A stretch of DNA of 47,046 bases from Chamaesiphon sp. 336R_metabinner_41 (GCA_025359915.1 JANYDE010000075.1:1-47046), one strand, 5' to 3'; counted from the first letter of the stretch, positions 8,864 through 18,038 are shown. The notes: generated by a model from the letters alone, not told the origin. Made by a program: numbers and translations.

Positions 8864-9925
8864 CTAATCGATCGATGTTGCTGGTACTACTGGGCTACTA
8901 AAAAATTTGACCACAGCGATGCCACCGCCCAAAAATACACAGAAAAAGATCGTAAAAACGAAGATTTGGGCGATCGAATTATGGCGACGATACTGCTGGC
9001 GAGCTGGTAGAGGATGCCGAGGTAATTGCTGCGGCGGAAAAAAGCTCGAATTGGCAGGCTGCCGAGCGGGAAGATGAGATGGCAAGATCTTACCGCTGGC
9101 GGAAACTTTGGGGAAGAAAAAAGAAGAAGTAGCGGCGATTGTGTCGGTAGGATCTGGCTCAGTGTCGCCAGAGCTGGCTAGTTCTCCACTATTTAGATTT
9201 AGACGATCGATCGTACTTACAATTGGGCTAGAAATCACCGTTCGAGTATTCCCAATCCGATCGATTATCTTGTGCTGGAGCCACTCTTCAAATATTTCGT
9301 CGAGTAATTGTTGCTCGATTTGTGGAGTTAGTTGAACTGGTAGCCATCGATCGAGTCGCAGAAAGATATAATCTCCATCAAGGTTGAATATCGGTGACAA
9401 TTGATGGTGTTGCAGTCCTGTCAAGTAATGTTGAATCTGAGGGTACAATTGGATCGTCGGAATCGGCCCTGTCGATCCACCTCGTTTGGCGGTGGTTCCA
9501 TTTGAGTGAGCGATTGCCAGTCGAGTGAAGGATTGATTTTGTTCGGTAATTCGACAATATAGCTCCTGTGCGAGCTGAAAATCTTTAACTTGAATTGTCG
9601 AAAATAATACTCGATCTAATTGTGATTTTCGCACCAAAAATCTCGATCGCACAAATCGACCGAATTTGTTTTGTTTATATAGATTAAATAAAATTGCTGG
9701 GGAATTGATAGTTGGAATATTTGGATCGAACTCGATCGATTTAAACTCTGGTGAATTTTTCCAGGTTTCGATCTGTTCGTCAACGATCGCACCACGGAGA
9801 TATTCAACTAATATTTTAGATCGACTCAGATGATGTAAGATCCGTGCTGGCTTAATCTGAAAAGGCGGTGATGTGTCTAAAAGATGAGATTGCAAAGTAC
9901 TAGTTATCTCCTGTTTTTCACGCAC
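8864..9925 (-). CDS. Parvulin-like (PpiC/SurA-type) protein with C-terminal membrane anchor
   Basis: The 353-residue protein has a parvulin-like segment around residues 120-215: FSTIQVKDFQLAQELYCRI, RGGSTGPIPTIQLYPQI and LSPIFNLDGDYIFLRLDRW, the pattern of PpiC peptidyl-prolyl isomerases that assist folding of exported proteins. A low-complexity Ser/Pro/Arg stretch follows, and a C-terminal hydrophobic helix (IFVFTIFFCVFLGGGIAVV) probably anchors it. The GTG at 9925 overlaps the TGA of the upstream paralogue by 8 bases, which argues for translational coupling. In other cyanobacteria such proteins accompany type I secretion genes; no transporter is present here. Confidence 0.7.
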   Translation of the reverse strand: MREKQEITSTLQSHLLDTSPPFQIKPARILHHLSRSKILVEYLRGAIVDEQIETWKNSPEFKSIEFDPNIPTINSPAILFNLYKQNKFGRFVRSRFLVRKSQLDRVLFSTIQVKDFQLAQELYCRITEQNQSFTRLAIAHSNGTTAKRGGSTGPIPTIQLYPQIQHYLTGLQHHQLSPIFNLDGDYIFLRLDRWLPVQLTPQIEQQLLDEIFEEWLQHKIIDRIGNTRTVISSPIVSTIDRLNLNSGELASSGDTEPDPTDTIAATSSFFFPKVSASGKILPSHLPARQPANSSFFPPQQLPRHPLPARQQYRRHNSIAQIFVFTIFFCVFLGGGIAVVKFFSSPVVPATSID

Positions 9926-10658
9926 TAATCAAATTTATTTTAGTCGAAATCTGAGTATTGAGCCAATCTGTAAATAGTCGATCGAGCAGAAGTTGATAGT
10001 TGCGATCGTCTAAGCTAGCGGGTGCTAGTTCGTCGATCCGCAAAAATGTGTAGCAATCATCAAGTTGGAGCAGCGGGGACAATTCTCCAATCTCCAATCT
10101 TTCTAAGACTTTGATGATTTTTGGATCTAAATCACCCCATAATACTGGCCCCAAAATTCCGCCATTCTGAGCGTGAACGCCTTGACAATAATCGATCGCG
10201 ATTTCGGCAAAAGATTGTTCTCCCGACTCGATCCGAAAAAAGAGTTCTTGCGCGAGATCGGCATCTTCAACTTGGAGTATAGATAATAATACTCGATCTA
10301 GTTCTGCACCATGCGTTCTAAAGTAAGACTCAACTTCAGCTCCCCACCTCGCTACTTTAAACTTCTGCAATCTCAACTGTCGATCGCAAATTGCCTCCAG
10401 TTGACGCTGATTCATCCCCTGACAGATCGGCGAGTTCTTAATTTCGGCATACTTTCGGGCGAATTCAATCGCAGTAGCATCCAAATTAATTGCTGTTTCA
10501 AATGGTTTACCGTTCGACCAATCTATCGCCATTTCCTCCACCAAGTCATCAGTAAAAATTTCTTGGATAAGTTCAGGAAACAGCCCAAACCGATTTAAGT
10601 TCTCGATAACTAGATCGACAGAACTATTTGAGTCGCCGAAATCTAACGAAATGTTCAT
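9918..10658 (-). CDS. Parvulin-like (PpiC/SurA-type) protein, soluble
   Basis: This is a 246-residue paralogue of the next gene. The parvulin-like part lies at about residues 125-225: VLLSILQVEDADLAQELFFRI, then NGGILGPVLWGDL and LSPLLQLDDCYTFLRIDEL. An N-terminal helical region with many acidic residues precedes it, as in SurA-like chaperones. There is no signal peptide or membrane segment, so it is probably cytoplasmic. It is first in a two-gene operon whose reading frames overlap by 8 bases. Enzyme activity is not certain because parvulin active-site residues cannot be placed with confidence. Confidence 0.68.
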   Translation of the reverse strand: MNISLDFGDSNSSVDLVIENLNRFGLFPELIQEIFTDDLVEEMAIDWSNGKPFETAINLDATAIEFARKYAEIKNSPICQGMNQRQLEAICDRQLRLQKFKVARWGAEVESYFRTHGAELDRVLLSILQVEDADLAQELFFRIESGEQSFAEIAIDYCQGVHAQNGGILGPVLWGDLDPKIIKVLERLEIGELSPLLQLDDCYTFLRIDELAPASLDDRNYQLLLDRLFTDWLNTQISTKINLISA

Positions 10659-11188
10659 TAGCTATGAATAAGTGTGACTGCCAGGATTGAATGTATTATT
10701 TAATACGTATTATACAGCCGTCCAGATGTCGATTTGCATTCTTCGCATAAAATTTGCGATCGAATCGTAGAGAATATTAGAAATCAATTAAACAGCACTC
10801 GATTAAATCCAGATGAACCATCCACTTTCAAATTTTTAGTTATGTTCGCCCACTTTACAGATCGAGAATTAGCCATCATTGGCTTAGTCATCGCCATCTT
10901 CACTATCAAACCAATCCCGCTTTTTCCTAGCTCTGATCCGTACCCACAAATAAATGAGATCGAGGTAAGTAAATCTGTTCGAGTTATTCCGGCTACTTTT
11001 CCCACAAATCGAAATATTTGAGAGCGATCTCAATTTCAAAAGTCCCAGGATCGAAATTTACTGTTCGATCGCATCCCTCGACAGGTTAAAATGTGCAGAC
11101 GCGCGAACGATAACCGGAAATAGAACACTAGTTAATTTCTTAACATCTATTCGCCATCGACTATTTACTAACCTCCTATCCTCTCAAG
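10659..11188. other. Gene-free divergent spacer (530 bases)
   Basis: The spacer separates the parvulin-like operon from the GT2 gene. Short overlapping open frames exist on both strands (10734-11021 and 10784-11005); neither shows a recognisable domain or a good ribosome-binding site. I see no strong hairpin or RNA gene. The promoters of both flanking units must lie here. Confidence 0.5.
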
Positions 11189-12538
11189 ATGACCGATCGC
11201 AGCTTACCGTTAACCGTTGAAAATCCCCCTCTGACTAAGATCGATTGGGCTGCGGGGATGGGTTATCGACGATTCAAAGCGGCGATGATTCTGGGGTGTT
11301 TGTGGGTGGGAGTTGCGGCTTTGCATTTAGTTAGTTGGGGATATATCTTCGCCTGGACGATTACGGGGATATTTTGCCTGCGGGCACTAAAACTAGTGAC
11401 TACCAAAGTAGCCTCGCCCCCAGTATTTATCCCCCCCCAGACTTATCCATTTATTTCGCTGGCGATTGCCGCCAAAAATGAAGCCGCCGTAATTACCAAT
11501 CTGGTAGAAAGCCTCTGTAGTCTAGATTATCCAGTCGATCGATATGAAGTGTGGGCGATCGACGATAATAGTACCGATCGTACTCCCGAAATATTGGATA
11601 CACTCGCCCAAAAATATCCTCAACTCCAAGTTTTGCACCGCACAGAGCAAGATACGGGCGGTAAATCTGCGGCTCTCAATCAAGTGCTCACTCTAATGCA
11701 GGGCGAATTTATCGGTGTATTTGATGCCGATGCTCAAGTCACCCCTGATTTTCTCTACCAAGTATTAGCTTATTTTCAAACGGCAACTGTCGGCGCGATC
11801 CAGCTTCGCAAAGCAATTAGCAATAGTGAGACTAATTTTCTCACGCGCGGACAGCGGGCAGAAATGGCTCTAGATGCTTATCTCCAACAGCAACGGACTG
11901 GAAGTGGTGGCATCGGCGAACTACGCGGTAACGGTCAATTCGTCCGGCGGACAGCGTTAACTAGTTGCGATGGTTGGAACGAAGAAACGATTACTGACGA
12001 TCTGGATCTGACAATTCGGCTGTATTTAACTGGCTGGGAAATCGAACTCATGCCTTATCCCCCCGTAGGAGAAGAAGGCGTAACCACTGTCAAAGCCTTG
12101 TGGCATCAACGCAATCGTTGGGCTGAGGGCGGGTTTCAACGTTATCTCGACTACTGGCGATCGATCGCTAGCAATCGGATGGGGACAACCAAAACCCTCG
12201 ATTTGCTCTCCTTTTTGTCAATTCAATACTTACTGCCACCAGCAGGTATTCCCGATTTTCTGATGTCTATTTGGCTCCGACATCCCCCAATCTTGCTGCC
12301 GATGACGGCTTCATTGGGGCTGGCTCTGCCCTTGTGGGCAATCTGGGTGGGATTGAAACGCAGTTATCGACAAGCAGATCTGACGGTAAGTTTTGCAACG
12401 CTCGTTACTCAGACAGCGATCGGTTTGGTGTTTATTCTACACTGGCTGATGGTGATGCCTTTGGCGATTGCCCGGATGGCAATTTTCCCCAAACAGCTAA
12501 AATGGGTGAAAACGCTGCGTCAAGCCGATCTGAAATAA
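11189..12538 (+). CDS. GT2 membrane glycosyltransferase, possible monoglucosyldiacylglycerol synthase
   Basis: The 449-residue integral membrane enzyme has two N-terminal membrane helices, a GT2 catalytic domain and about three C-terminal helices. Catalytic motifs are intact: DDNSTDRT (UDP-sugar binding), FDADAQV (DXD), ITDDLDLT (base) and HQRNRWAEGG (the QXXRW motif of processive-type GT2 enzymes). This architecture matches the cyanobacterial MgdA family, which glucosylates diacylglycerol as the first step of thylakoid galactolipid synthesis. A cellulose-synthase-like polysaccharide transferase is the alternative, so no gene symbol is given. It is a single gene, convergent with the VOC-family gene 2 bases beyond its stop. 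Confidence 0.75.
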   Translation: MTDRSLPLTVENPPLTKIDWAAGMGYRRFKAAMILGCLWVGVAALHLVSWGYIFAWTITGIFCLRALKLVTTKVASPPVFIPPQTYPFISLAIAAKNEAAVITNLVESLCSLDYPVDRYEVWAIDDNSTDRTPEILDTLAQKYPQLQVLHRTEQDTGGKSAALNQVLTLMQGEFIGVFDADAQVTPDFLYQVLAYFQTATVGAIQLRKAISNSETNFLTRGQRAEMALDAYLQQQRTGSGGIGELRGNGQFVRRTALTSCDGWNEETITDDLDLTIRLYLTGWEIELMPYPPVGEEGVTTVKALWHQRNRWAEGGFQRYLDYWRSIASNRMGTTKTLDLLSFLSIQYLLPPAGIPDFLMSIWLRHPPILLPMTASLGLALPLWAIWVGLKRSYRQADLTVSFATLVTQTAIGLVFILHWLMVMPLAIARMAIFPKQLKWVKTLRQADLK

Positions 12539-12540
12539 AT

Positions 12541-12927
12541 TTACTGCTGAAAGCTGTGAGTAGACAAACTGGTTTGATGTAAGATTAAGCGATTGCCATC
12601 AGGATCGTAGGCATAGATTTCACGACCATGAGAAGCTGTGGTAATTGGTCCTAGTGGTGGATAGCCGAGTTGAGCTAATTGGTCGATCGAGCTTTCCAGA
12701 CTAGCTACCTCTAGACATAGACTCATCCCACTGTGGCTGGGATGTCCAAATTCATCCCGATTGCTAGACTTCGGACAAAAAATCCCCAACTTCAATCCAG
12801 ATATCGAAAATTCAGCATAGACAGCCGGAATATATCGATCGGGATTGAGTCCTAAAAATTGAGTATAGAAATCCACAACTAGATCAAAATTAACACTCGC
12901 GATCGTCACCAGAGCAGAAATAGGCAT
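12541..12927 (-). CDS. VOC-family (glyoxalase/bleomycin-resistance fold) protein
   Basis: The 128-residue protein has the paired beta-alpha-beta-beta-beta pattern of the vicinal-oxygen-chelate superfamily: an N-terminal half beginning ALVTIASVNFDLVVDFYTQF and a C-terminal half ending with the typical IYAYDPDGNRLILHQ, whose acidic and aromatic residues commonly lie around the metal site. Substrate cannot be told from sequence. The open frame reaches 13011, but the extra residues are repeat-derived (STYPLS), so the ATG at 12927 is chosen. It converges on the GT2 gene with a 2-base gap. Confidence 0.82.
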   Translation of the reverse strand: MPISALVTIASVNFDLVVDFYTQFLGLNPDRYIPAVYAEFSISGLKLGIFCPKSSNRDEFGHPSHSGMSLCLEVASLESSIDQLAQLGYPPLGPITTASHGREIYAYDPDGNRLILHQTSLSTHSFQQ

Positions 12928-13218
12928 GGATAGTGGATAAGTGGATAGTGGATGGTGATAATTTTGATCGAATAATTCACCAAAGCCGCAGCTAAAGGCG
13001 AGTATACCCACGATCGTATATTACCTCAAACCCAGATCGTGAGCATAAATCACCGTGAATCGCTAAAAATCTCACTATTCACCATCCACCAATTTCACTA
13101 TTGACCGATTCGCAAATAGGTTTATAATTGCTACGCTTGGGGAACTATATTAAAAAAACTAAAGACAACTCGCAAAGATCGAGACATTGAGCGAGATGAC
13201 TGGGGAAATCGTAAAGTT

Positions 13219-14385
13219 ATGGAATTGGCAAAGCGCATCACTGAAATTCAACCATCGATTACCCTCGCCATTTCCGCGATGGCGAAAGCAATGCAGCTTG
13301 ATGGGAAGGACATCTGTAGTTTCAGTGCCGGAGAGCCGGACTTTGATACTCCAGCACATATCAAGGATGCCGCAAAACAGGCATTGGATCGAGGCAAAAC
13401 GAAATATGGTGCAGCGGCGGGGGAACCTCAGTTACGAGAATCGATCGCCAACAAGCTCCAGCGTGATAATAATTTAAAATACGCGCCTGCAAATATTTTA
13501 GTCACCAATGGGGGCAAACACTCGCTCTATAACCTGATGATGACAGTCATCGATCCTGGTGACGAGGTAATTATTCCGGCACCATTTTGGTTGAGTTATC
13601 CTGAAATGGTCAAATTGGCTGGTGGTATCCCCGTGATCGTGGCTACAGATAGCAGTACAGGTTATAAGATTACCGCCGAGGCTCTCAACGCGGCGATTAC
13701 GCCCAAAACGAAATTATTTATTCTCAACTCGCCCTCAAATCCTTCCGGCGTGGTGTATACTCCGGCAGAGTTACAGGCATTAGCTCAAGTAATTGTCGAT
13801 CGAGATATCTTAGTTGTCTCGGATGAGATTTACGAAAAAATTGTTTACGACGAAATCGAACAGGTAAGTATCGGTGCTCTCGGTGCAGATATTTTCCAGC
13901 GGACGATTATTAGTAGTGGGTTTGCGAAAGCTTATTCGATGACTGGCTGGCGAGTTGGTTATCTAGCCGCTCCAGTTGCGCTGATTCAAGCCGCCAGTGC
14001 CCTCCAGGGTCACAGTACCTCAAATGTCTGTACATTCGCTCAATATGGAGCGATCGCCGCTCTAGAAGGCTCACAGGACTGTGTAGAGACGATGCGCCAA
14101 GCATTTGCCGTGCGCCGTCAGGTAATTTTAGATCGCCTGCATCAAATCCCTGGTTTAACTTGCGCCAAACCAGATGGAGCCTTTTATCTGTTCGTCAATA
14201 TTGGCAATACAAATCTCAAATCCTTAGATTTTTGCCAGCAGTTGCTCGAACAACAGCAGGTAGCCGCAATTCCAGGCGCACCGTTTGGTGCCGACGATCA
14301 TATTCGGCTCTCTTATGCTACTGATTTAACCACGATCGAGAAAGGTATGGACAGGTTAGATAAGTTTATCCGGTCTTGCATCTAG
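13219..14385 (+). CDS. aspC: Class I/II aspartate aminotransferase
   Basis: This 388-residue PLP enzyme transfers the amino group of aspartate, and in this type 1b branch often of prephenate. Visible motifs: [10 protein letters not shown] at the N-terminus, NSPSNPSG (PLP ring contact), VSDEIYE, the Schiff-base lysine in [16 protein letters not shown], and IRLSYA with the substrate-carboxylate Arg near the C-terminus. Length and spacing are normal. The ATG at 13219 is followed directly by the conserved start of the family. It is followed by a short inverted repeat (14428-14457) and then the GT4 gene. Confidence 0.93.
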   Translation: MELAKRITEIQPSITLAISAMAKAMQLDGKDICSFSAGEPDFDTPAHIKDAAKQALDRGKTKYGAAAGEPQLRESIANKLQRDNNLKYAPANILVTNGGKHSLYNLMMTVIDPGDEVIIPAPFWLSYPEMVKLAGGIPVIVATDSSTGYKITAEALNAAITPKTKLFILNSPSNPSGVVYTPAELQALAQVIVDRDILVVSDEIYEKIVYDEIEQVSIGALGADIFQRTIISSGFAKAYSMTGWRVGYLAAPVALIQAASALQGHSTSNVCTFAQYGAIAALEGSQDCVETMRQAFAVRRQVILDRLHQIPGLTCAKPDGAFYLFVNIGNTNLKSLDFCQQLLEQQQVAAIPGAPFGADDHIRLSYATDLTTIEKGMDRLDKFIRSCI

Positions 14386-14427
14386 ATATTCCGCCGCGTA
14401 AATCTAAATAAATTCCAGATCGATCGC

Positions 14428-14457
14428 TAGCCAGATATAATGTGATAAATCTGGCTA
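14428..14457. terminator. Possible terminator hairpin after aspC
   Basis: TAGCCAGAT and ATCTGGCTA (14428-14436 and 14449-14457) form a 9-bp perfect stem with a 12-base loop, 43 bases after the aspC stop. No T run follows, so it may only pause polymerase or protect the 3' end. Confidence 0.35.
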
Positions 14458-14531
14458 TCACTATTGGACTCGATCGAACTAGCCAACTTTTAATTACCAA
14501 CTAGTGGAGAATAATCGCGCAACTAGAATCG

Positions 14532-15722
14532 ATGAAAATTTTAGTTCTCATTTGGGAATTTCCACCGCGCCTTGTGGGAGGAATTGCTCGTCACGGTGCT
14601 GAATTGTACCCAGAGCTGGTTAAATTAGGTCATGAAATTCATCTGATTACTGTAGAATTCAGTCAAGCACCAGCCAAAGAAATTATCGAAGGCATTTATG
14701 TCCACCGCGTCCCTGTCGCTGGATTTAGCCAAGATATCTTTAACTGGATTGTCAATATGAACTACAGTATGAGCAAGTATGGCGCGAAATTGCTCGAATT
14801 GACTCAAGATTTTGACCTGATCCACGCTCATGACTGGATGGTAGCGGATACGGCAATTGCTCTGAGCGAAAATTTTCAAATCCCGATCGTTGCCACTATT
14901 CATGCTACTGAATTTGGACGGCATAATGGCATTCACAATCCTAGTAGCGAACATGTTCACGCTCAGGAAACACGGTTAGTTGAAGCTGCAAAACAAACGA
15001 TCGTTTGTAGCCAATATATGCGCCAGGAAGTGGGGCAAATCCTCCTTTGTCCGTGGGAAAGAATGAGCATTATCTATAATGGAATTCGCCCTGAAAAAAA
15101 ACAGCGTCCCAAAGATTTTGATTTCTGGGATTTTCGGCGCAGATTCGCCGCCGATCACGAACAAATCGTTTATTATGTGGGACGGATGACCTATGAGAAG
15201 GGCATCTTTGTCCTTTTAAATGCCGCGCCAAAAGTCCTGTGGGAATTGGGGGGGAATGCAAAACTCATCTTCATCGGTGGCGGTAATACTGATGGCTTAA
15301 AACAACAAGCTTGGGACTTGGGCATTTGGGAAAAATGTTTTTTCACAGGCTTTATGTCTGATGAAGATTTAGACAAGTTCCAAACTGTAGCTGATTGTGC
15401 GGTATTTCCCAGTCTATACGAACCATTTGGGATTGTGGCATTAGAAAGTTTCGCAGCTAGGGTACCAGTTGTCGTTTCTGATGCTGGTGGATTGGCGGAA
15501 GTAGTCAGGCACACCAAGACAGGCATCGTCACTTGGAAGTGGGATTGCAACTCGCTGGCGTGGGGAATTTTGGAAGTACTAAAAAATCCTGGTTATGCCA
15601 AGTGGCTGACTGACAATGCCTATGATGAGCTGGGGAAACGCTTTAGCTGGCGCAAGATTGCCATTCAAACCGAGGCAGTCTATCACAAGACATTTGACAA
15701 AGTGCCACAGTCCGTTCCCTAG
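14532..15722 (+). CDS. GT4-family glycosyltransferase
   Basis: The 396-residue GT-B enzyme starts MKILVLIWEFPPRLVGGIAR, with the glycine-rich acceptor-side loop also found in glycogen-synthase-like proteins. The C-terminal nucleotide-sugar domain carries YVGRMTYEKGI and the conserved motif EPFGIVALESFAARVPVVVS, followed by DAGGLAEVV. No membrane segment is seen, so it is cytoplasmic or peripheral. Likely roles are glycan, glycolipid or glycogen-related transfer; the acceptor cannot be deduced. Neighbours aspC and psbZ give no pathway hint. Confidence 0.85.
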   Translation: MKILVLIWEFPPRLVGGIARHGAELYPELVKLGHEIHLITVEFSQAPAKEIIEGIYVHRVPVAGFSQDIFNWIVNMNYSMSKYGAKLLELTQDFDLIHAHDWMVADTAIALSENFQIPIVATIHATEFGRHNGIHNPSSEHVHAQETRLVEAAKQTIVCSQYMRQEVGQILLCPWERMSIIYNGIRPEKKQRPKDFDFWDFRRRFAADHEQIVYYVGRMTYEKGIFVLLNAAPKVLWELGGNAKLIFIGGGNTDGLKQQAWDLGIWEKCFFTGFMSDEDLDKFQTVADCAVFPSLYEPFGIVALESFAARVPVVVSDAGGLAEVVRHTKTGIVTWKWDCNSLAWGILEVLKNPGYAKWLTDNAYDELGKRFSWRKIAIQTEAVYHKTFDKVPQSVP

Positions 15723-15844
15723 TAAATGAGGCTTTTGGCTTGAGATTAAGATTAAGAACCAAAAAATAATCAATAACTAAGCCAAAGAGGTGTTAGATTT
15801 TTATTAGCTGAGTTAAAATATTGCTGTTTTGGGAGCGTAATATA

Positions 15845-16033
15845 ATGATTGTAATTTTCAACCTGGCACTATTTGCCCTAGTGCTATTATCATTCGTGAT
15901 GATCGTTGGTGTACCTGTTGCTTATGCAGCACCACAAAACTGGGATCGCTCGAAACAACTGCTGTTCGTCGGTTCTGGAGCTTGGACACTTTTAGTAGTT
16001 GTCGTTGGAGTCTTAAACTACCTAGTAGTCTAG
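15845..16033 (+). CDS. psbZ: Photosystem II reaction centre protein Z
   Basis: PsbZ (Ycf9) is a 62-residue two-helix thylakoid protein at the edge of the photosystem II core, next to CP43. The sequence [20 protein letters not shown], then [14 protein letters not shown] and a second helix ending GVLNYLVV, is diagnostic. The start at 15845 gives exactly the known length; an in-frame TTG at 15821 would add residues foreign to the family. It precedes ribH, an arrangement I recall from other cyanobacteria. A 10-bp inverted repeat (16049-16058 / 16083-16092) follows. Confidence 0.97.
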   Translation: MIVIFNLALFALVLLSFVMIVGVPVAYAAPQNWDRSKQLLFVGSGAWTLLVVVVGVLNYLVV

Positions 16034-16048
16034 ATTGCCAATTTGCTC

Positions 16049-16092
16049 GATCGGTTGCTAGTATGACTCTACTGTCTCAATTGCAACCGATC
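16049..16092. terminator. Inverted repeat downstream of psbZ
   Basis: GATCGGTTGC and GCAACCGATC are perfect 10-bp arms separated by 24 bases, starting 16 bases after the psbZ stop. It could stabilise or end the psbZ transcript; the long loop and missing T run make this tentative. Confidence 0.4.
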
Positions 16093-16186
16093 TTAAACTT
16101 TGATCGATCGCTTTAAAATTAATTTATAACGAAGTTAAGATTCAGAGGTAAGAATTCAGCAGTTTGTTTTTGTAAGTATTTCAACC

Positions 16187-16224
16187 CAAGTCCCCAAGTC
16201 CCCAAGTCCCCAAGTCCCCCCTCC
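16187..16224. repeat. Heptanucleotide tandem repeat (CAAGTCC units) before ribH
   Basis: About five seven-base units of CCAAGTC type are followed by a C/T-rich run ending 9 bases before the ribH ATG. The array occupies the place where a ribosome-binding site would be expected, so ribH translation probably does not use a strong Shine-Dalgarno. Confidence 0.85.
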
Positions 16225-16232
16225 CCCTCTAC

Positions 16233-16721
16233 ATGGCAGTTTTTGAAGGTACTCTAGTCTGTGATAGTTCTTTGCGATTTGCGATCGTGATCGGTCGATT
16301 TAACGATCTCGTGACGAATAAACTCCTAGAAAGCTGCCAGGATTGCCTGAAACGCCACGGAATTGATGTTGACCCCCACGGGACGCAAGTAGACTATGTG
16401 TGGGTGCCAGGGTGCTTTGAGGTGCCACTGGTCGCAAAAAAACTTGCTTACTCCGAACGATATGATGCGATTATCTGTTTGGGTGCGGTAATTCGTGGCG
16501 ATACGCCCCACTTTGACTATGTGTCCTCGGAAGTGGCGAAAGGGATAGCGGCGGCTGGATTCCAGAGCGGTACGCCAGTTGTATTTGGAGTTCTAACTGT
16601 AGATACCATGTCTCAAGCTCTAGAACGAGCGGGAATTAAGAGCAATCATGGTTGGGGTTACGCTCTAAATGCGATCGAAATGGCCACCCTCATGAAAACA
16701 TTACCTACAAGTAAAATGTAA
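16233..16721 (+). CDS. ribH: 6,7-dimethyl-8-ribityllumazine synthase
   Basis: RibH condenses 5-amino-6-ribitylaminouracil with 3,4-dihydroxybutanone phosphate, the penultimate step of riboflavin synthesis, usually as a 60-mer or pentamer. The 162-residue length is typical. Substrate motifs are visible: [42 protein letters not shown] (the His is the proposed proton donor) and [16 protein letters not shown]. The start follows a tandem-repeat array directly. A separate small membrane-protein gene follows on the same strand. Confidence 0.96.
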   Translation: MAVFEGTLVCDSSLRFAIVIGRFNDLVTNKLLESCQDCLKRHGIDVDPHGTQVDYVWVPGCFEVPLVAKKLAYSERYDAIICLGAVIRGDTPHFDYVSSEVAKGIAAAGFQSGTPVVFGVLTVDTMSQALERAGIKSNHGWGYALNAIEMATLMKTLPTSKM

Positions 16722-16785
16722 AATTGATATTTGAAATATCATTTCTTTAGACAAATTAAGATTTGATCTTAGTTACTTTTGGAAT

Positions 16786-16814
16786 AGTTACTCACTCCCT
16801 ACGGTTGATATAAT
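16786..16814 (+). promoter_or_regulatory. Candidate promoter for the 50-residue membrane protein
   Basis: TATAAT at 16809-16814 is a consensus -10 box; a weak -35 candidate (AGTTAC-like) lies about 17 bases upstream. It would give a leader of roughly 30 bases before the ATG at 16851, with GAGGTG as ribosome-binding site. Confidence 0.4.
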
Positions 16815-16850
16815 GTAGATGTAGCTAAATATCCAACTGAGGTGAACGAT

Positions 16851-17003
16851 ATGCGCCCAATGATTTGGCACCCAGAAGCAAAAGACCAACAAGTTAATAG
16901 TTATCTCGATAGCACGACTCGCGCCCCTTATTTTGGAGTGACAGTTGCTGCACTTGGTGTTTTTTGTCTATTCACTTTGGCAATTTTACTAGGAATTTTT
17001 TAA
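16851..17003 (+). CDS. 50-residue single-span membrane protein
   Basis: The ATG at 16851 has a good ribosome-binding site (GAGGTG, 6-11 bases upstream) and a consensus -10 box before it. The product starts MRPMIWHPEAKDQQVNSYLD, has a short polar N-terminus, then one membrane helix (FGVTVAALGVFCLFTLAILL). A perfect 11-bp stem follows the stop. Promoter, ribosome site, compact coding frame and hairpin together support a real gene. I do not recognise it as one of the known small photosystem, cytochrome b6f or NDH subunits, although its size and shape match that class. Its function is unknown. Confidence 0.7.
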   Translation: MRPMIWHPEAKDQQVNSYLDSTTRAPYFGVTVAALGVFCLFTLAILLGIF

Positions 17004-17011
17004 CTTTGTTG

Positions 17012-17044
17012 TTGGTGCGTTACGCTGATGAGATAACGCACCAA
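17012..17044. terminator. Bidirectional hairpin between convergent genes
   Basis: TTGGTGCGTTA (17012-17022) and TAACGCACCAA (17034-17044) form a perfect 11-bp stem with an 11-base loop, between the 50-residue gene and the convergent dienelactone hydrolase gene. It could serve both, although neither side has a strong T run. Confidence 0.55.
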
Positions 17045-17065
17045 TCCTAATTATCAGTCTGGCTT

Positions 17066-17923
17066 TTACTTGCGTTTCTTAGGTTTGAGATTCGTACTCA
17101 AAAATCCTGTTGTCATCATCCAAGCTTCTGCTGCTGCTTCCGGCGAAAAACTCTCCCGTCGGTCGCTCATGAACCCATGTCCCGCATTAGGAAATAAGTT
17201 GAGAATATACCGTTTTTTGGCTTTTGATAAAGCCGTCGCAACTCTTCCATGTTCCTCAGCGGCGATGAGTTGGTCTTCACTACCATACATTAGCATGATC
17301 GGTGATTGCATCAGGGGGACTCGATCGAGCAATGATTTTTGTCCTAGCGGATTGCCTGCGGCGGCATCGATACCACCACCGTAGAAGGAGATAGCCGCTT
17401 TGATTTTGGCGGGATAGGCGGCATTGGCTAGGAACGCATATCTGCCACCCATACAAAAGCCGATTACCCCAATCCCATTGACATTAATTTCTGGTTTACC
17501 TGCGAGGAAATCGATACTTTTGCCAACATCGCCCATGATGGCATCATCATTGAGCGATTTTAATTTGGCAATCGCACCAGCGACATCTGTATAAGCGTAA
17601 GTAGCTCCCCGATAAAAATCTGGAGCAATTGCGGCAAATCCTGACTGTGCCAATCTATCGCAAATACTCTTACACCATTGATTTAAACCGAAAGCTTCCA
17701 TCAACACAATTACGGCGGGAAATTTGCCCGTGCCTGTTGGGGTAACATAATAACCTGGTAAATCCTTGGTAATCTGAATATTTTTACCAACAGGAGTCGC
17801 TGGTTTGGCGATGGGTGCGCTGGTTTTAGGATCTGGTTGTTTTGCTGTAGTTATTTGAGCATTGGCAACAACGGCGGCTGTGGCGATACTTGATGCACCC
17901 AGTAATATATCTCTTCTTTTCAT
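17066..17923 (-). CDS. Exported dienelactone-hydrolase-family protein
   Basis: The 285-residue alpha/beta hydrolase starts MKRRDILLGASSIATAAVVA, a Tat-type twin-arginine signal with an Ala-rich tail, so it is probably moved folded to the periplasm. The catalytic triad of the dienelactone hydrolase family is visible: nucleophile Cys in GFCMGGRYA, Asp in YGSEDQL and His in NAGHGF. Family members cleave cyclic esters, but many bacterial relatives have other or unknown substrates. The open frame reaches 18010 in a terminator hairpin, so the ATG at 17923 is preferred. It is convergent with the 50-residue gene. Confidence 0.85.
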   Translation of the reverse strand: MKRRDILLGASSIATAAVVANAQITTAKQPDPKTSAPIAKPATPVGKNIQITKDLPGYYVTPTGTGKFPAVIVLMEAFGLNQWCKSICDRLAQSGFAAIAPDFYRGATYAYTDVAGAIAKLKSLNDDAIMGDVGKSIDFLAGKPEINVNGIGVIGFCMGGRYAFLANAAYPAKIKAAISFYGGGIDAAAGNPLGQKSLLDRVPLMQSPIMLMYGSEDQLIAAEEHGRVATALSKAKKRYILNLFPNAGHGFMSDRRESFSPEAAAEAWMMTTGFLSTNLKPKKRK

Positions 17924-17969
17924 TAGTTGTGAGCGATCGATAATAAAAATTGTTATGCTGGTGAGGACA

Positions 17970-18000
17970 AAAACCCGACTTTTTGGAAAAGTCGGGTTTT
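17970..18000 (-). terminator. CCCGACTT-type hairpin, terminator of porin 1
   Basis: Perfect 14-bp arms (17970-17983 and 17987-18000, core CCCGACTTTT / AAAAGTCGGG) enclose a 3-base loop, just after the stop of the first porin gene. On the minus strand a run of five T follows the stem, then GTCCT. It is one of four related hairpins in this window (see 20092, 27753 and 45766). Confidence 0.85.
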
Positions 18001-18038
18001 TAGATAGCACTAGGTAATATCGGGATAGATATGGTTAG

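Noticed and set aside
10734-11021. 95-codon plus-strand frame with one hydrophobic stretch
   Set aside because: A competing frame lies on the opposite strand, no family is recognised, and no ribosome-binding site is visible.
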